From positions 1 through 47,621 of the forward strand of contig CADEDV010000029.1 in NCBI GenBank assembly GCA_902826165.1: a stretch of DNA of 47,621 bases. Direction: 5' to 3'. The notes beneath the pieces were generated by a model. That model ran no database searches. It was not told where the DNA came from and worked only from the letters and a program-made list of their open reading frames with translations. This stretch comes from an uncultured Bacteroidota bacterium. GTDB taxonomy: Bacteria > Bacteroidota > Bacteroidia > Chitinophagales > Chitinophagaceae. Positions 7,596 to 14,247 of the stretch are shown one piece after another. Numbering within the stretch: the first letter of the stretch is position 1; the number at the start of each line of letters is the position of its first letter. Position numbers and translations under genes: made by a program.

Positions 7596-8563
7596 AAGTA
7601 CATTTTGCGAGTTACAAAATTAAACCCTATTTTCTGTAAGGAGAGAAAATCAAATCCTAATATTCCGTCCACGCAGCCGCCATAGGAAAAACAGGTCTTT
7701 TCCAGGTTGGTGATCATTACGGGCAGGTCATTCACCCTTTGCCCACCGATGACCAGTGTTTGCAGATCACCCCTCAAAGCTTCCACTTTCTTATTTCCCG
7801 CCCCGGTAAGGATGATACGGCCGTTAATGGTTACCTGGTCAAATACTTTATCTGGCAACCGGCTGTCCAGCACATTGGATTCGGCACCGCTGTCAATGAT
7901 CAGCCGTATTTTCTTCCCGGCCAGTTCTGTCCTGACGATGATCCTGTCTTCCTTCATTTCAATGGGGATGGTATGATAAGCGGCAGTATCCCGGAGCATT
8001 TCGTTTTGCGTGTTGAGGTCATCTTTGCGGTTGGCCCTGCGGAGGTGTATCTGGCTCCGTTCAAAATCAATGATCATTTCATACCTGTCCAGTAGCTGCA
8101 TGCCGATCAGGCCGAGGATCTTGACGCCTTTGCTGTTTTCAATATGTCCCAGGTTCACCATGTCAGTCTTTACCCGGTAATGTTCGGTGCCTCCAAACCT
8201 GAAATTGCTGATCACTGTTTGCAGGGCGGCGGCGATCTCTCCCGTCATCCCTCCTTTTTGTTCGTCTTGTTCCCAGGTGGTTTCATAATGCCGGAAATAG
8301 GTCATGTTCAGCACCAGGTGAGGGCAACCCGTATCCAAAATAAAATTTCCTTCAATGCTGTCTGCTCTTGCTCTTACGAGGATAAGATTTCCGGCCCTGC
8401 TGAAAGGAATTACGATAACAGATGAATCCTGATCATATCTAGCTTCACTGAAAACCTGGATGGATAGTTCACCCGGATCATTACCGGCAAATGACGGGCT
8501 GCCAGCAAGCAACTGTACGCAAAGCATACCCATTAGTATATAAAGCCGGTTAGAAAGAAGCAT
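7586..8563 (-). CDS. Exported double retropepsin-like aspartic protease
   Basis: A 325-residue protein with a signal peptide (residues 1-26, ending SPSFAG). Two retropepsin-type halves are visible: FILDTGCPHLVLN with D77 and RLIIDSGAESNVLD with D224, each in the D-T/S-G active-site context, each followed by a flap-like region and a hydrophobic GLIGMQLLDRYEMIID or DGILGFDFLSLQKIGFNF segment. Retropepsins normally dimerise to join two Asp residues; here both are in one chain, so the active site may form within one molecule, as in pepsin. Family members in Bacteroidota are annotated as aspartyl protease family proteins with unknown substrates. It is the first gene of a pair with the CBM48 protein, which suggests joint periplasmic work. 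Confidence 0.85.
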   Translation of the reverse strand: MLLSNRLYILMGMLCVQLLAGSPSFAGNDPGELSIQVFSEARYDQDSSVIVIPFSRAGNLILVRARADSIEGNFILDTGCPHLVLNMTYFRHYETTWEQDEQKGGMTGEIAAALQTVISNFRFGGTEHYRVKTDMVNLGHIENSKGVKILGLIGMQLLDRYEMIIDFERSQIHLRRANRKDDLNTQNEMLRDTAAYHTIPIEMKEDRIIVRTELAGKKIRLIIDSGAESNVLDSRLPDKVFDQVTINGRIILTGAGNKKVEALRGDLQTLVIGGQRVNDLPVMITNLEKTCFSYGGCVDGILGFDFLSLQKIGFNFVTRKMYLWK

Positions 8564-8684
8564 TGGTTTCTGATCGGGATAAAAATACCGACCAGGCAGA
8601 TCATATTCAGGTGCATAATGACTAAAGGCACATTCCTCTATTAACCGGGAGCAAATGTTAATGAATTTAATAAACAGTTATTAG

Positions 8685-9155
8685 TTACAGTTCATCCACC
8701 TGCCGCCTGTAATCGTATTGCAGGTCTTCATGTAACGTAGCCAGTACCGTGTTGATCTTTTTCAGTTGTGATAAATATAGATTATTGATAACCGCATTCT
8801 GGTTGATGGGAATACCTGATTCTTTGAGAATCGTACAGAAATGTATCCGTATGGCAAGATCCGTTTCTTTGATCCCGCTGTAACGGCTGTATTTATTGAT
8901 GACCCGGACAATTTTCCGCAGGCTTTTTTTCGCAAAGTAGAGTTGTGACTGGTTGATCTCGCTGAACAATTCATCGATCTCATTCTTTACCGATGTAACA
9001 AATCCCTCTTCATCATGTGCTTCAAATAAAAGATAGGTCAGCAGTTCTTTGTTCTCTTTTTTAAACCGGGATAGCCGCAGGCATAATTCCACCGTTTCGG
9101 CAGGTTTGCAGTTCAGTAATTCCTGTTTTATTTCATGTACCGTGGCAGCTTTCAT
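8685..9155 (-). CDS. Hypothetical helical protein (156 aa)
   Basis: I do not recognise a named family. The 156 residues are almost wholly helical by pattern, charged and soluble, with no signal peptide, and include QSQLYFAKKSLRKIVRVINK and SGIKETDLAIRIHFCTILKE. Similar small helical proteins are widespread in Bacteroidota without a function. The ATG at 9155 is preceded by a 106-nt divergent region that also contains the promoter of the TPR membrane protein on the other strand. It is probably monocistronic, since the next minus-strand gene ends 529 nt upstream on the far side of a plus-strand gene and the one below starts 121 nt away. Confidence 0.75.
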   Translation of the reverse strand: MKAATVHEIKQELLNCKPAETVELCLRLSRFKKENKELLTYLLFEAHDEEGFVTSVKNEIDELFSEINQSQLYFAKKSLRKIVRVINKYSRYSGIKETDLAIRIHFCTILKESGIPINQNAVINNLYLSQLKKINTVLATLHEDLQYDYRRQVDEL

Positions 9156-9207
9156 GTGGTGAAGTTAACCGCCCTGTTTGTAACCGGGAGAATTACCAAA
9201 AAAAATA

Positions 9208-9237
9208 TTTGCCAAATCAGCTCAAATTATATTTTTG
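9208..9237 (+). promoter_or_regulatory. Bacteroidota sigma-A promoter of the TPR gene
   Basis: TTTG at 9208-9211 and TATTTTTG at 9230-9237 are exact matches to the -33 (TTTG) and -7 (TAnnTTTG) elements, 18 nt apart. Transcription should start near 9241-9243. This rules out the TTG at 9235 as start codon and points to the ATG at 9262. Confidence 0.85.
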
Positions 9238-9261
9238 GAAAGCAAAACTAATTGGGCGGCC

Positions 9262-10023
9262 ATGTTCTTCTTCAGTACTACTTTTTATTTTATTACGATA
9301 GCCTTGCAGGCCATTTGTGTGTTACACTGTGTTCGCAGGGGCACCCAGCAAAAATGGATATGGCTGATCATATTCCTTCCGGTAATAGGCAGTCTCGTCT
9401 ATATTTTTACAGAGATGTTTTCGGGCAGGGATGTACAGAAAGTGCAATCAGGTGTGGGGGCCGTATTCAATCCTTCCGGGCCGATCCGGAAGCTGGAGGA
9501 GAATCTTCGCTTTTCCGATACGTTTGCGAACAGAACAGCTTTAGCCGATGCCTACCTGCAGGCGGGACAAACAACTAAAGCCATCGAACTGTATGAAGCA
9601 AGCCTGGAAGGAAATTTTGCTGAAAATGAATATGTACTCAGCCAGCTGATCATTGCCTATTTCCAGGTGAAACGTTATGAAGAGATCATTCCTGTTGCGA
9701 AGAAAATATATAAACTGCCACAGTTTGCCCGTTCCCGGCCACATGTTTTATATGCTACGGCACTGGGGTATACCGGGCAAACAGAACAGGCTGAAAAGGA
9801 ATTTAGTTTGCTGAAAAGCCGCTTCTCCAATTATGAAGCCCGTTACCAGTACGGTTTATTTCTTGACCGGGAAGGAAGAACCGGTGAAGCTGTACAATTA
9901 TTATCAGATATGCTGAAAGAAACGAGCCATCTCAGCGGCCCTGAAAAAAGAAATAACCGTAATTGGTTTGCATTGGCCAAAAATGAATTACAGCGAATGA
10001 ATGACCAGGTGACGCATCGATAA
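9262..10023 (+). CDS. Membrane-anchored TPR protein with PLD-nuclease N-terminal-like segment
   Basis: The start is set at ATG 9262 because a consensus promoter ends at 9237, downstream of which translation must begin. The 253-residue protein opens with two hydrophobic segments separated by CVLHCVRRGTQQKW, then WLIIFLPVIGSLVYIFTEM, the layout of the cardiolipin synthase/PLD-nuclease N-terminal (PLDNc) membrane domain. The rest contains four to five tetratricopeptide-like helices (ANRTALADAYLQAGQTTKAI, ENEYVLSQLIIAYFQVKRYE, RSRPHVLYATALGYTGQTEQ). No phospholipase catalytic HKD motif is present. It is probably an inner-membrane protein that exposes TPRs for protein contacts. Its stop codon directly abuts the stop of the convergent metallophosphoesterase gene. 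Confidence 0.82.
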   Translation: MFFFSTTFYFITIALQAICVLHCVRRGTQQKWIWLIIFLPVIGSLVYIFTEMFSGRDVQKVQSGVGAVFNPSGPIRKLEENLRFSDTFANRTALADAYLQAGQTTKAIELYEASLEGNFAENEYVLSQLIIAYFQVKRYEEIIPVAKKIYKLPQFARSRPHVLYATALGYTGQTEQAEKEFSLLKSRFSNYEARYQYGLFLDREGRTGEAVQLLSDMLKETSHLSGPEKRNNRNWFALAKNELQRMNDQVTHR

Positions 10024-11124
10024 TTACCGGGTTGAAACCGGCAACTGGAAACGTTCACCGGTGGCACCGATCCTGTAATAGATACCATTACTATACAGTA
10101 CTGCTTCTGATTTTCCTTCTGCATGTGGTACATCTGTATTGATTACTTTACCATGATGCCATACGCTGATCGTATCCGCCACGATAGAATGACCGGTGAA
10201 GATATGCCGCACCGAAAACCGTGACAGCGTTCTGTGGATCTGCCCGGGTAAAATCTTATCAGGGTCAGGCTTATAATAGCCCCGGTACCAGAAAGGCCCG
10301 TCATCATTGTACAATACCGGCAGTTTTTTATCGGGATAGGTATAAAGACTATCTGAATAAAATGGTTTCACCAGGTTATTGATCTCTCCTGGCGAAAGCC
10401 GGAGTTTATTCACCGCATCGGATATGCCGCCATGTACAAAAATATTTTCACCGATCTTCTCGATCACATTCTTGGTCCGCAACCAGCGTCCCAGTTCTGT
10501 ATGTTCATCAAATAACTGTTCATACTTCACATTCAGCAAGCCGGTGCTTTCTTTATATTTTTTATTGACATACCTGGTATCCCCGCTCATGATCATGATC
10601 TCGTGGTTGCCCAATATGTAATGGACATACCCTCCGGCAGCTTTTGCTTTATCCTCCAGTGCATAAATGAACCATAATAATTCAGTGACCTGTTGTCCAC
10701 GATCCACAAAATCGCCGGATAAAACCAGGTGCCCGTTCCCAAATATCCAGTTCAGGTTATCATCAATAACACCAGTTGCCTGTAATAATTTTCTGAATCC
10801 GGCAAAATTGCCTTCCATATCGGACAGGATCAATTGTTTTTCCGGAAGCGGAAATACCGTGGGTTCATTGACCAGTTCATTTTTAAATGTTACAATGAAG
10901 GTTTTGCCGGGAATATCTGTGTTGATGGTAAGAGCGACATTGTTCCGGGAGGAAATAGGCATACTATCCACCCGTGCGATTTTACTGCCATTCACCTCAA
11001 TGATATTTTTAATAAAGAGCTGTTCATTGTGATAAGATACATAAGGGCCGTCAACGGTGTTTTCACCAACAGTTAAAACCACCGGGATAAAAAAAAGAAC
11101 AGACAACAAGCGAATTTGCTTCAT
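10024..11124 (-). CDS. Exported calcineurin-like metallophosphoesterase
   Basis: A 366-residue protein with a signal peptide (MKQIRLLSVLFFIPVVLTVG). The metallophosphoesterase motifs are in order: LILSDMEGNF (the usual D-x-H-G has Glu in place of His), LSGDFVDRGQQ, YILGNHEIM, FVHGGIS and TGHSIVAD. This is the Ser/Thr phosphatase-like (PPP, Shewanella-like) arrangement, so it probably hydrolyses phosphate esters in the periplasm; the substrate is unknown. The Glu in the first motif is a conservative metal-ligand change that would alter the first metal site. The gene has 0-nt spacing to the convergent TPR gene and lies 81 nt downstream of the VOC-DUF1801-GNAT group on the same strand, so it may be a distal part of that transcript. 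Confidence 0.88.
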   Translation of the reverse strand: MKQIRLLSVLFFIPVVLTVGENTVDGPYVSYHNEQLFIKNIIEVNGSKIARVDSMPISSRNNVALTINTDIPGKTFIVTFKNELVNEPTVFPLPEKQLILSDMEGNFAGFRKLLQATGVIDDNLNWIFGNGHLVLSGDFVDRGQQVTELLWFIYALEDKAKAAGGYVHYILGNHEIMIMSGDTRYVNKKYKESTGLLNVKYEQLFDEHTELGRWLRTKNVIEKIGENIFVHGGISDAVNKLRLSPGEINNLVKPFYSDSLYTYPDKKLPVLYNDDGPFWYRGYYKPDPDKILPGQIHRTLSRFSVRHIFTGHSIVADTISVWHHGKVINTDVPHAEGKSEAVLYSNGIYYRIGATGERFQLPVSTR

Positions 11125-11205
11125 GGTGCTGGTATTAGAGCCTTGCTTTTATAATCAACAATCTAAATGCTGTTTTGTATCACCATTAAATGTAAAATTA
11201 TTTCT

Positions 11206-11655
11206 CTACATGGAGACAATCCTTGTGCCCCATTCAGTTGCAGCCATTTCAAATTTTATCTCTCCTTTTCCATACAGGCCTGTTTCTCTCCAGCCGGCCT
11301 TGCGGTAGAAGGCTTCTGCCCTGGTACCGGGACTGGTACTGAGCCAGATTGTTTGAGTCGTTTGCTGAAAATACCAGTTCAGCATATCATCATGCAGGCG
11401 GCGGCCAATTCCCTTCTTATCAAAACCCGGTTGAACAAATAAAGCCCACACATTATGATCCTGCAGGTCTGCGATCGCAAAGCCAACGATAGTATCATCC
11501 ACTTCACAAACCCAGCCTTTGCCCCGTTTCATAATGTATTCTTCACAATCCTTATCCGTTACCAGCGCCGGGTTAGATAAAGTGTTTTCCGTTACTGCAT
11601 TGCGGACAACCTGTATTGGCGGTATATCATGTATCGTTGCTTCTCTGAAGGTCAT
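11206..11655 (-). CDS. GNAT-family N-acetyltransferase
   Basis: A 149-residue single-domain acetyltransferase of the Gcn5-related fold. It begins with FREATIHDIPPIQVVRN, and the acetyl-CoA-binding motif A reads FVQPGFDKKGIGRRLHDDML (Q/R-x-x-G-x-G/A), followed by a late AEAFYRKAGWRETG. No signal peptide, so it is cytoplasmic. The acceptor substrate is unknown. It follows the DUF1801 gene by 7 nt and is the third gene of a likely operon with VOC and DUF1801 members. Confidence 0.88.
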   Translation of the reverse strand: MTFREATIHDIPPIQVVRNAVTENTLSNPALVTDKDCEEYIMKRGKGWVCEVDDTIVGFAIADLQDHNVWALFVQPGFDKKGIGRRLHDDMLNWYFQQTTQTIWLSTSPGTRAEAFYRKAGWRETGLYGKGEIKFEMAATEWGTRIVSM

Positions 11656-11662
11656 GGCTTGT

Positions 11663-12010
11663 TTATTTATACAATTTCAATACTTGTTCAAGAATAGAAT
11701 TGATTTTCTTCACCGGCAGGTCCTTCGCAGGATCCAGTAATAATATTTTCATCCGGGCTCTTTTTTCAATGACCAGGTCAGGATGATTGACCAGGTTTCC
11801 CTCAACAATTCCAAGATAGGGCTGTTTGTATTTCTTATGCACCCAGAGATAGCAACACATTTTTCCTTTGTAACAGAAAAAAGGCATGCCATACTTCCAG
11901 GCTTCGGAAATATTTTCATCCAGCTGTAAAATATATGATCGTAAAAATTGCAGGCAGGCTCTTGCCGGTTCTTCCTGTTTTAAAAACCAGTCATCAGCGG
12001 GTTTCAGCAT
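11663..12010 (-). CDS. DUF1801 (YdhG-like) protein
   Basis: A 115-residue cytoplasmic protein with the DUF1801 pattern: ISEAWKYGMPFFCYKGKMCCYL in the first half and a C-terminal helical tail PVKKINSILEQVLKLYK. The fold is known from the YdhG/YjhX-like family, but no reaction is established. The ATG at 12010 lies inside the end of the VOC gene (7-nt overlap), which indicates translational coupling. It sits between a VOC protein and a GNAT; all three are small accessory enzymes or resistance-like proteins, and a common substrate is possible but not shown. Confidence 0.82.
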   Translation of the reverse strand: MLKPADDWFLKQEEPARACLQFLRSYILQLDENISEAWKYGMPFFCYKGKMCCYLWVHKKYKQPYLGIVEGNLVNHPDLVIEKRARMKILLLDPAKDLPVKKINSILEQVLKLYK

Positions 12011-12408
12011 GGATTATTTTTTGAAGGTTGGATAAGATCCCACAGGTTGCCATAGAGGTCTGCAAAAACTGCAACAGTTCCGTAAGGCTCTGTGGCTGGT
12101 TCCCTGACAAAAGAAATACCCTTACTGACCATATCATTATAATCCCGCCAAAAATCATCCGTATATAAAAACAGGAACACCCGGCCACCGGTTTGATTGC
12201 CTACCCTGCTATGTTGTTCTTCGGTAGCTGCTTTAGCTAATAATAACTGGCAGCCAGCCGAACCCGGAGGCGATACGATTACCCAGCGTTTTGTATCACT
12301 GAGTATGGTATCTTCTTCCAGCCGGAAGCCGAGCTTTTCTGTATAAAAACGAATAGCTTCATCATAATCAGCTACCACCAGTGCAATATGTGCTATATGC
12401 TGTTTCAT
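12004..12408 (-). CDS. VOC (glyoxalase/bleomycin-resistance) family protein
   Basis: A 134-residue protein with paired beta-alpha-beta-beta-beta units of the vicinal oxygen chelate fold. The N-terminal HIALVVADYDEAIRFYTEKLGF is a standard opening and provides the first metal-ligand His; the second half ends VAVFADLYGNLWDLIQP with the usual D-x-x-G-N-x-W-D/E context. Such proteins bind a metal and act as lyases, dioxygenases or antibiotic-binding proteins; which one applies here is not evident. It is the first gene of a three-gene minus-strand operon (VOC, DUF1801, GNAT). Confidence 0.87.
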   Translation of the reverse strand: MKQHIAHIALVVADYDEAIRFYTEKLGFRLEEDTILSDTKRWVIVSPPGSAGCQLLLAKAATEEQHSRVGNQTGGRVFLFLYTDDFWRDYNDMVSKGISFVREPATEPYGTVAVFADLYGNLWDLIQPSKNNPC

Positions 12409-12523
12409 GGCTTACAAATATCTCATTCTTTTCAACATTGGTGTAAATAAGCAATTCTTAACAGGTAAAAAAAGTAAGTCATATCTTATTTTCCAAAATT
12501 ATTCTACATTGCCCCCGTCTTGT

Positions 12524-12901
12524 ATGCGCCGGTATTTATTGATCATATCATCTGTTTTGTTCCTGAATTGTACTTCTGAACTGCACCAGTTGTTCAGGAT
12601 ACCTCTTTTATTCCAGCATTTCAGGGATCACCAGGCAGAAAATCCTTTAATCAGTTTTACCGGGTTTCTGAAGCTTCATTATACCGGCCATCACCCGGAA
12701 GATAACGACGATAATGAAGATAACCAGTTACCATTTAAGTACCCGGGCAATATTCAGCATACTGATATCCCTCTTGCTTTTGAAAAAGATATAAATGAGG
12801 ACCCGGTTGTTTACGAGTCGGCGACTATTGTTGTATTACATCCCGAAGGGAATACCTGCAAAAGAAGTTTTTCCATCTTTCGTCCTCCCCGTCATTCCTG
12901 A
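12524..12901 (+). CDS. Small exported Asp/His-rich protein
   Basis: The open frame begins at 12407, but the part before 12524 overlaps the start of the divergent VOC gene and has no signal-like content; ATG 12524 gives a good N-terminal hydrophobic segment (MRRYLLIISSVLFLNCTSEL). The mature 100-odd residues include LLFQHFRDHQAENP, FTGFLKLHYTGHHPEDNDDN and the acidic EDNQLPFKYP. I recall similar short proteins beside heavy-metal efflux genes in Bacteroidota, which would fit the His/Asp-rich stretch, but this is from memory and no efflux gene is in the window. It precedes a DUF2231-like membrane protein by 78 nt on the same strand. Confidence 0.65.
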   Translation: MRRYLLIISSVLFLNCTSELHQLFRIPLLFQHFRDHQAENPLISFTGFLKLHYTGHHPEDNDDNEDNQLPFKYPGNIQHTDIPLAFEKDINEDPVVYESATIVVLHPEGNTCKRSFSIFRPPRHS

Positions 12902-12979
12902 GTTTTTAACGGTTACAACAATTTCAGCAGTTATGACAAACTGCTGGCTTACTCATTTCTACATTTAAAAAATATTCTC

Positions 12980-13555
12980 ATGAATGCAGCACAAATTCAC
13001 CTGGCATTGAACCATGCGCCACTCTTTCTTTCGCTTATTGGCGGTGGTATCCTTTTGCTCGGCATGATCAAAAAAAATGAATCTTTCAAGAACCTTTCTT
13101 TATACTTTCTTATTGCCGCAGCGGTATTTACAATACCTGTATTCCTGACTGGCGAAGGCACCGAAGAACTGGTTGAAAATTTACCCGGTGTTAATGAAAA
13201 TGCAATCGAAGAACATGAAGAGATGGCTAAGATATCGCTGATCATCATCAGTATCATGGGCGGCCTGGCGTTGATTGGCCTTTTTATAAGAAATAAGGCA
13301 TCCATTACCAGGATACTATTTAGCGGCCTGGTGCTGCTCTCCCTGGGTTCCTTTGTGACTATGGCACAAACGGCACATCTTGGCGGACTGATCAGGCATA
13401 GTGAAATACAAAATGGAGCAACAGCAAACGAAGGAAAAGAGGAAAATGAAGAAGATGAAATAAAAGGAGAAAATAAGGAGGCGGAAAAACTGGGGAAAGA
13501 CAGCCTCCGGCAGGTGGAAAAAAATGAAAGAATGGATAAAGACGATGATGATTAA
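12980..13555 (+). CDS. DUF2231-like membrane protein with acidic tail
   Basis: A 191-residue protein. About 140 residues hold four hydrophobic segments: the first begins HLALNHAPLFLSLIGGG (the N-x-A-P/H pattern near the start is common in DUF2231-type proteins), then SLYFLIAAAVFTIPVFLTGE, then ISLIIISIMGGLALIGLF, then ILFSGLVLLSLGSFVTMAQT, followed by HLGGLIRH. The last 45 residues are strongly charged, with Glu, Lys and Asp runs and a final DDDD, and should lie in solution. The His residues at membrane edges could bind heme or metal, as suggested for related proteins, but this is unproven. It may be cotranscribed with the small Asp/His-rich protein upstream. A strong terminator follows the stop. 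Confidence 0.75.
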   Translation: MNAAQIHLALNHAPLFLSLIGGGILLLGMIKKNESFKNLSLYFLIAAAVFTIPVFLTGEGTEELVENLPGVNENAIEEHEEMAKISLIIISIMGGLALIGLFIRNKASITRILFSGLVLLSLGSFVTMAQTAHLGGLIRHSEIQNGATANEGKEENEEDEIKGENKEAEKLGKDSLRQVEKNERMDKDDDD

Positions 13556-13561
13556 CCAATT

Positions 13562-13590
13562 AAAAGAGAGGGTAAACACCCTCTCTTTTT
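13562..13590 (+). terminator. Terminator of the DUF2231-like gene
   Basis: GAGAGGGT (13566-13573) pairs with ACCCTCTC (13578-13585) around a 4-nt loop and is followed by a T tract (13586-13590). The flanking A's can extend the stem. It lies 7 nt after the stop codon at 13555. Confidence 0.9.
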
Positions 13591-13657
13591 CTATACAGGT
13601 CCTTTTTTATCAACATGCCCTTGATAACTATGACTAAAAATTAATAGCTCCGCAGGT

Positions 13658-13665
13658 TACTTTTG
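13658..13665 (+). promoter_or_regulatory. -7 element TACTTTTG upstream of the CBM48 gene
   Basis: Exact match to TAnnTTTG, about 100 nt before the start of the single-module CBM48 protein. No TTTG was found at the proper -33 distance, so it is a -7 match only. Confidence 0.45.
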
Positions 13666-13710
13666 CCAAATCGGGGTATTAAGGGCGGTAAAGTGTCATG
13701 CCTTTACTGA

Positions 13711-13740
13711 TTTGCTTGGCCATTTGATAACAGAATTTTG
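13711..13740 (+). promoter_or_regulatory. Second promoter candidate for the CBM48 gene
   Basis: TTTG at 13711-13714 and GAATTTTG at 13733-13740 are separated by 18 nt. The -7 box differs from TAnnTTTG at its first base. Transcription would begin near 13745, about 20 nt before the ATG. Confidence 0.4.
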
Positions 13741-13766
13741 AAAATCAATACTTTAAAAAGCACCAA

Positions 13767-14057
13767 ATGGTACAAAAGACCTACTACAAGACAAAAGATT
13801 ACTGCAAAGTAAAATTCTCATTTACAGTTGAAAATGCCGAAACGATCGAAATTCTGGGCCTCAACAGCGATTGGGAAAATGCCGTGATCATGAGCAAAAA
13901 GAAAGATGGCAGCTTCAGTGCTGACGTTAACCTGCCGAAAGACTCCAAACATGAGTTCAAATACCTGGTGAATGAAACCGAATGGCTGAATGAACCAGAA
14001 GCAGATGAAACAGCACCGAATGTATTTGGCGGCACCAATAGTGTAATCTCTCTTTAA
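13767..14057 (+). CDS. Single CBM48/isoamylase early-set domain protein
   Basis: A 96-residue protein consisting of one E-set module: VKFSFTVENAETIEILGLNSDW (matching the G-x-F-N-x-W opening), MSKKKDGSFSADVNLP, then HEFKYLVNETEW. This is the AMPK/isoamylase early-set glycogen-binding fold (CBM48-like). There is no signal peptide, so it should be cytoplasmic, unlike the exported four-module protein at 6.1-7.6 kb. A role as a stand-alone glycogen-binding or stress protein is possible; function is not established. Two candidate promoters precede it and a hairpin terminator follows it, so it is probably monocistronic. Confidence 0.85.
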   Translation: MVQKTYYKTKDYCKVKFSFTVENAETIEILGLNSDWENAVIMSKKKDGSFSADVNLPKDSKHEFKYLVNETEWLNEPEADETAPNVFGGTNSVISL

Positions 14058-14084
14058 TTCACCTGTCCTTTCAAGTATATAGTT

Positions 14085-14124
14085 TACCGGCTGTTTTTGA
14101 ATTAAAAATGGCCGGTAGTTTTAT
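14085..14124 (+). terminator. Terminator of the single-module CBM48 gene
   Basis: TACCGGC (14085-14091) pairs with GCCGGTA (14111-14117); the inner loop can pair TTTTT with AAAAA. GTTTTATT follows. It lies 27 nt after the stop. Confidence 0.8.
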
Positions 14125-14247
14125 TACTGCAATTCAGCCATACTAATCCTGTTTCTTCCCGACAGCCTGGTAAACTACGAAGTAATTTTCCTGTAGCAGG
14201 TATAATCCTTTCTTGGTATTTTTCGTTCTTATTACAAATCCAATATC

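Noticed and set aside
12407-12523. Longer start for the Asp/His-rich protein
   Set aside because: The extension overlaps the VOC gene start and hides the N-terminal hydrophobic signal that begins at 12524.
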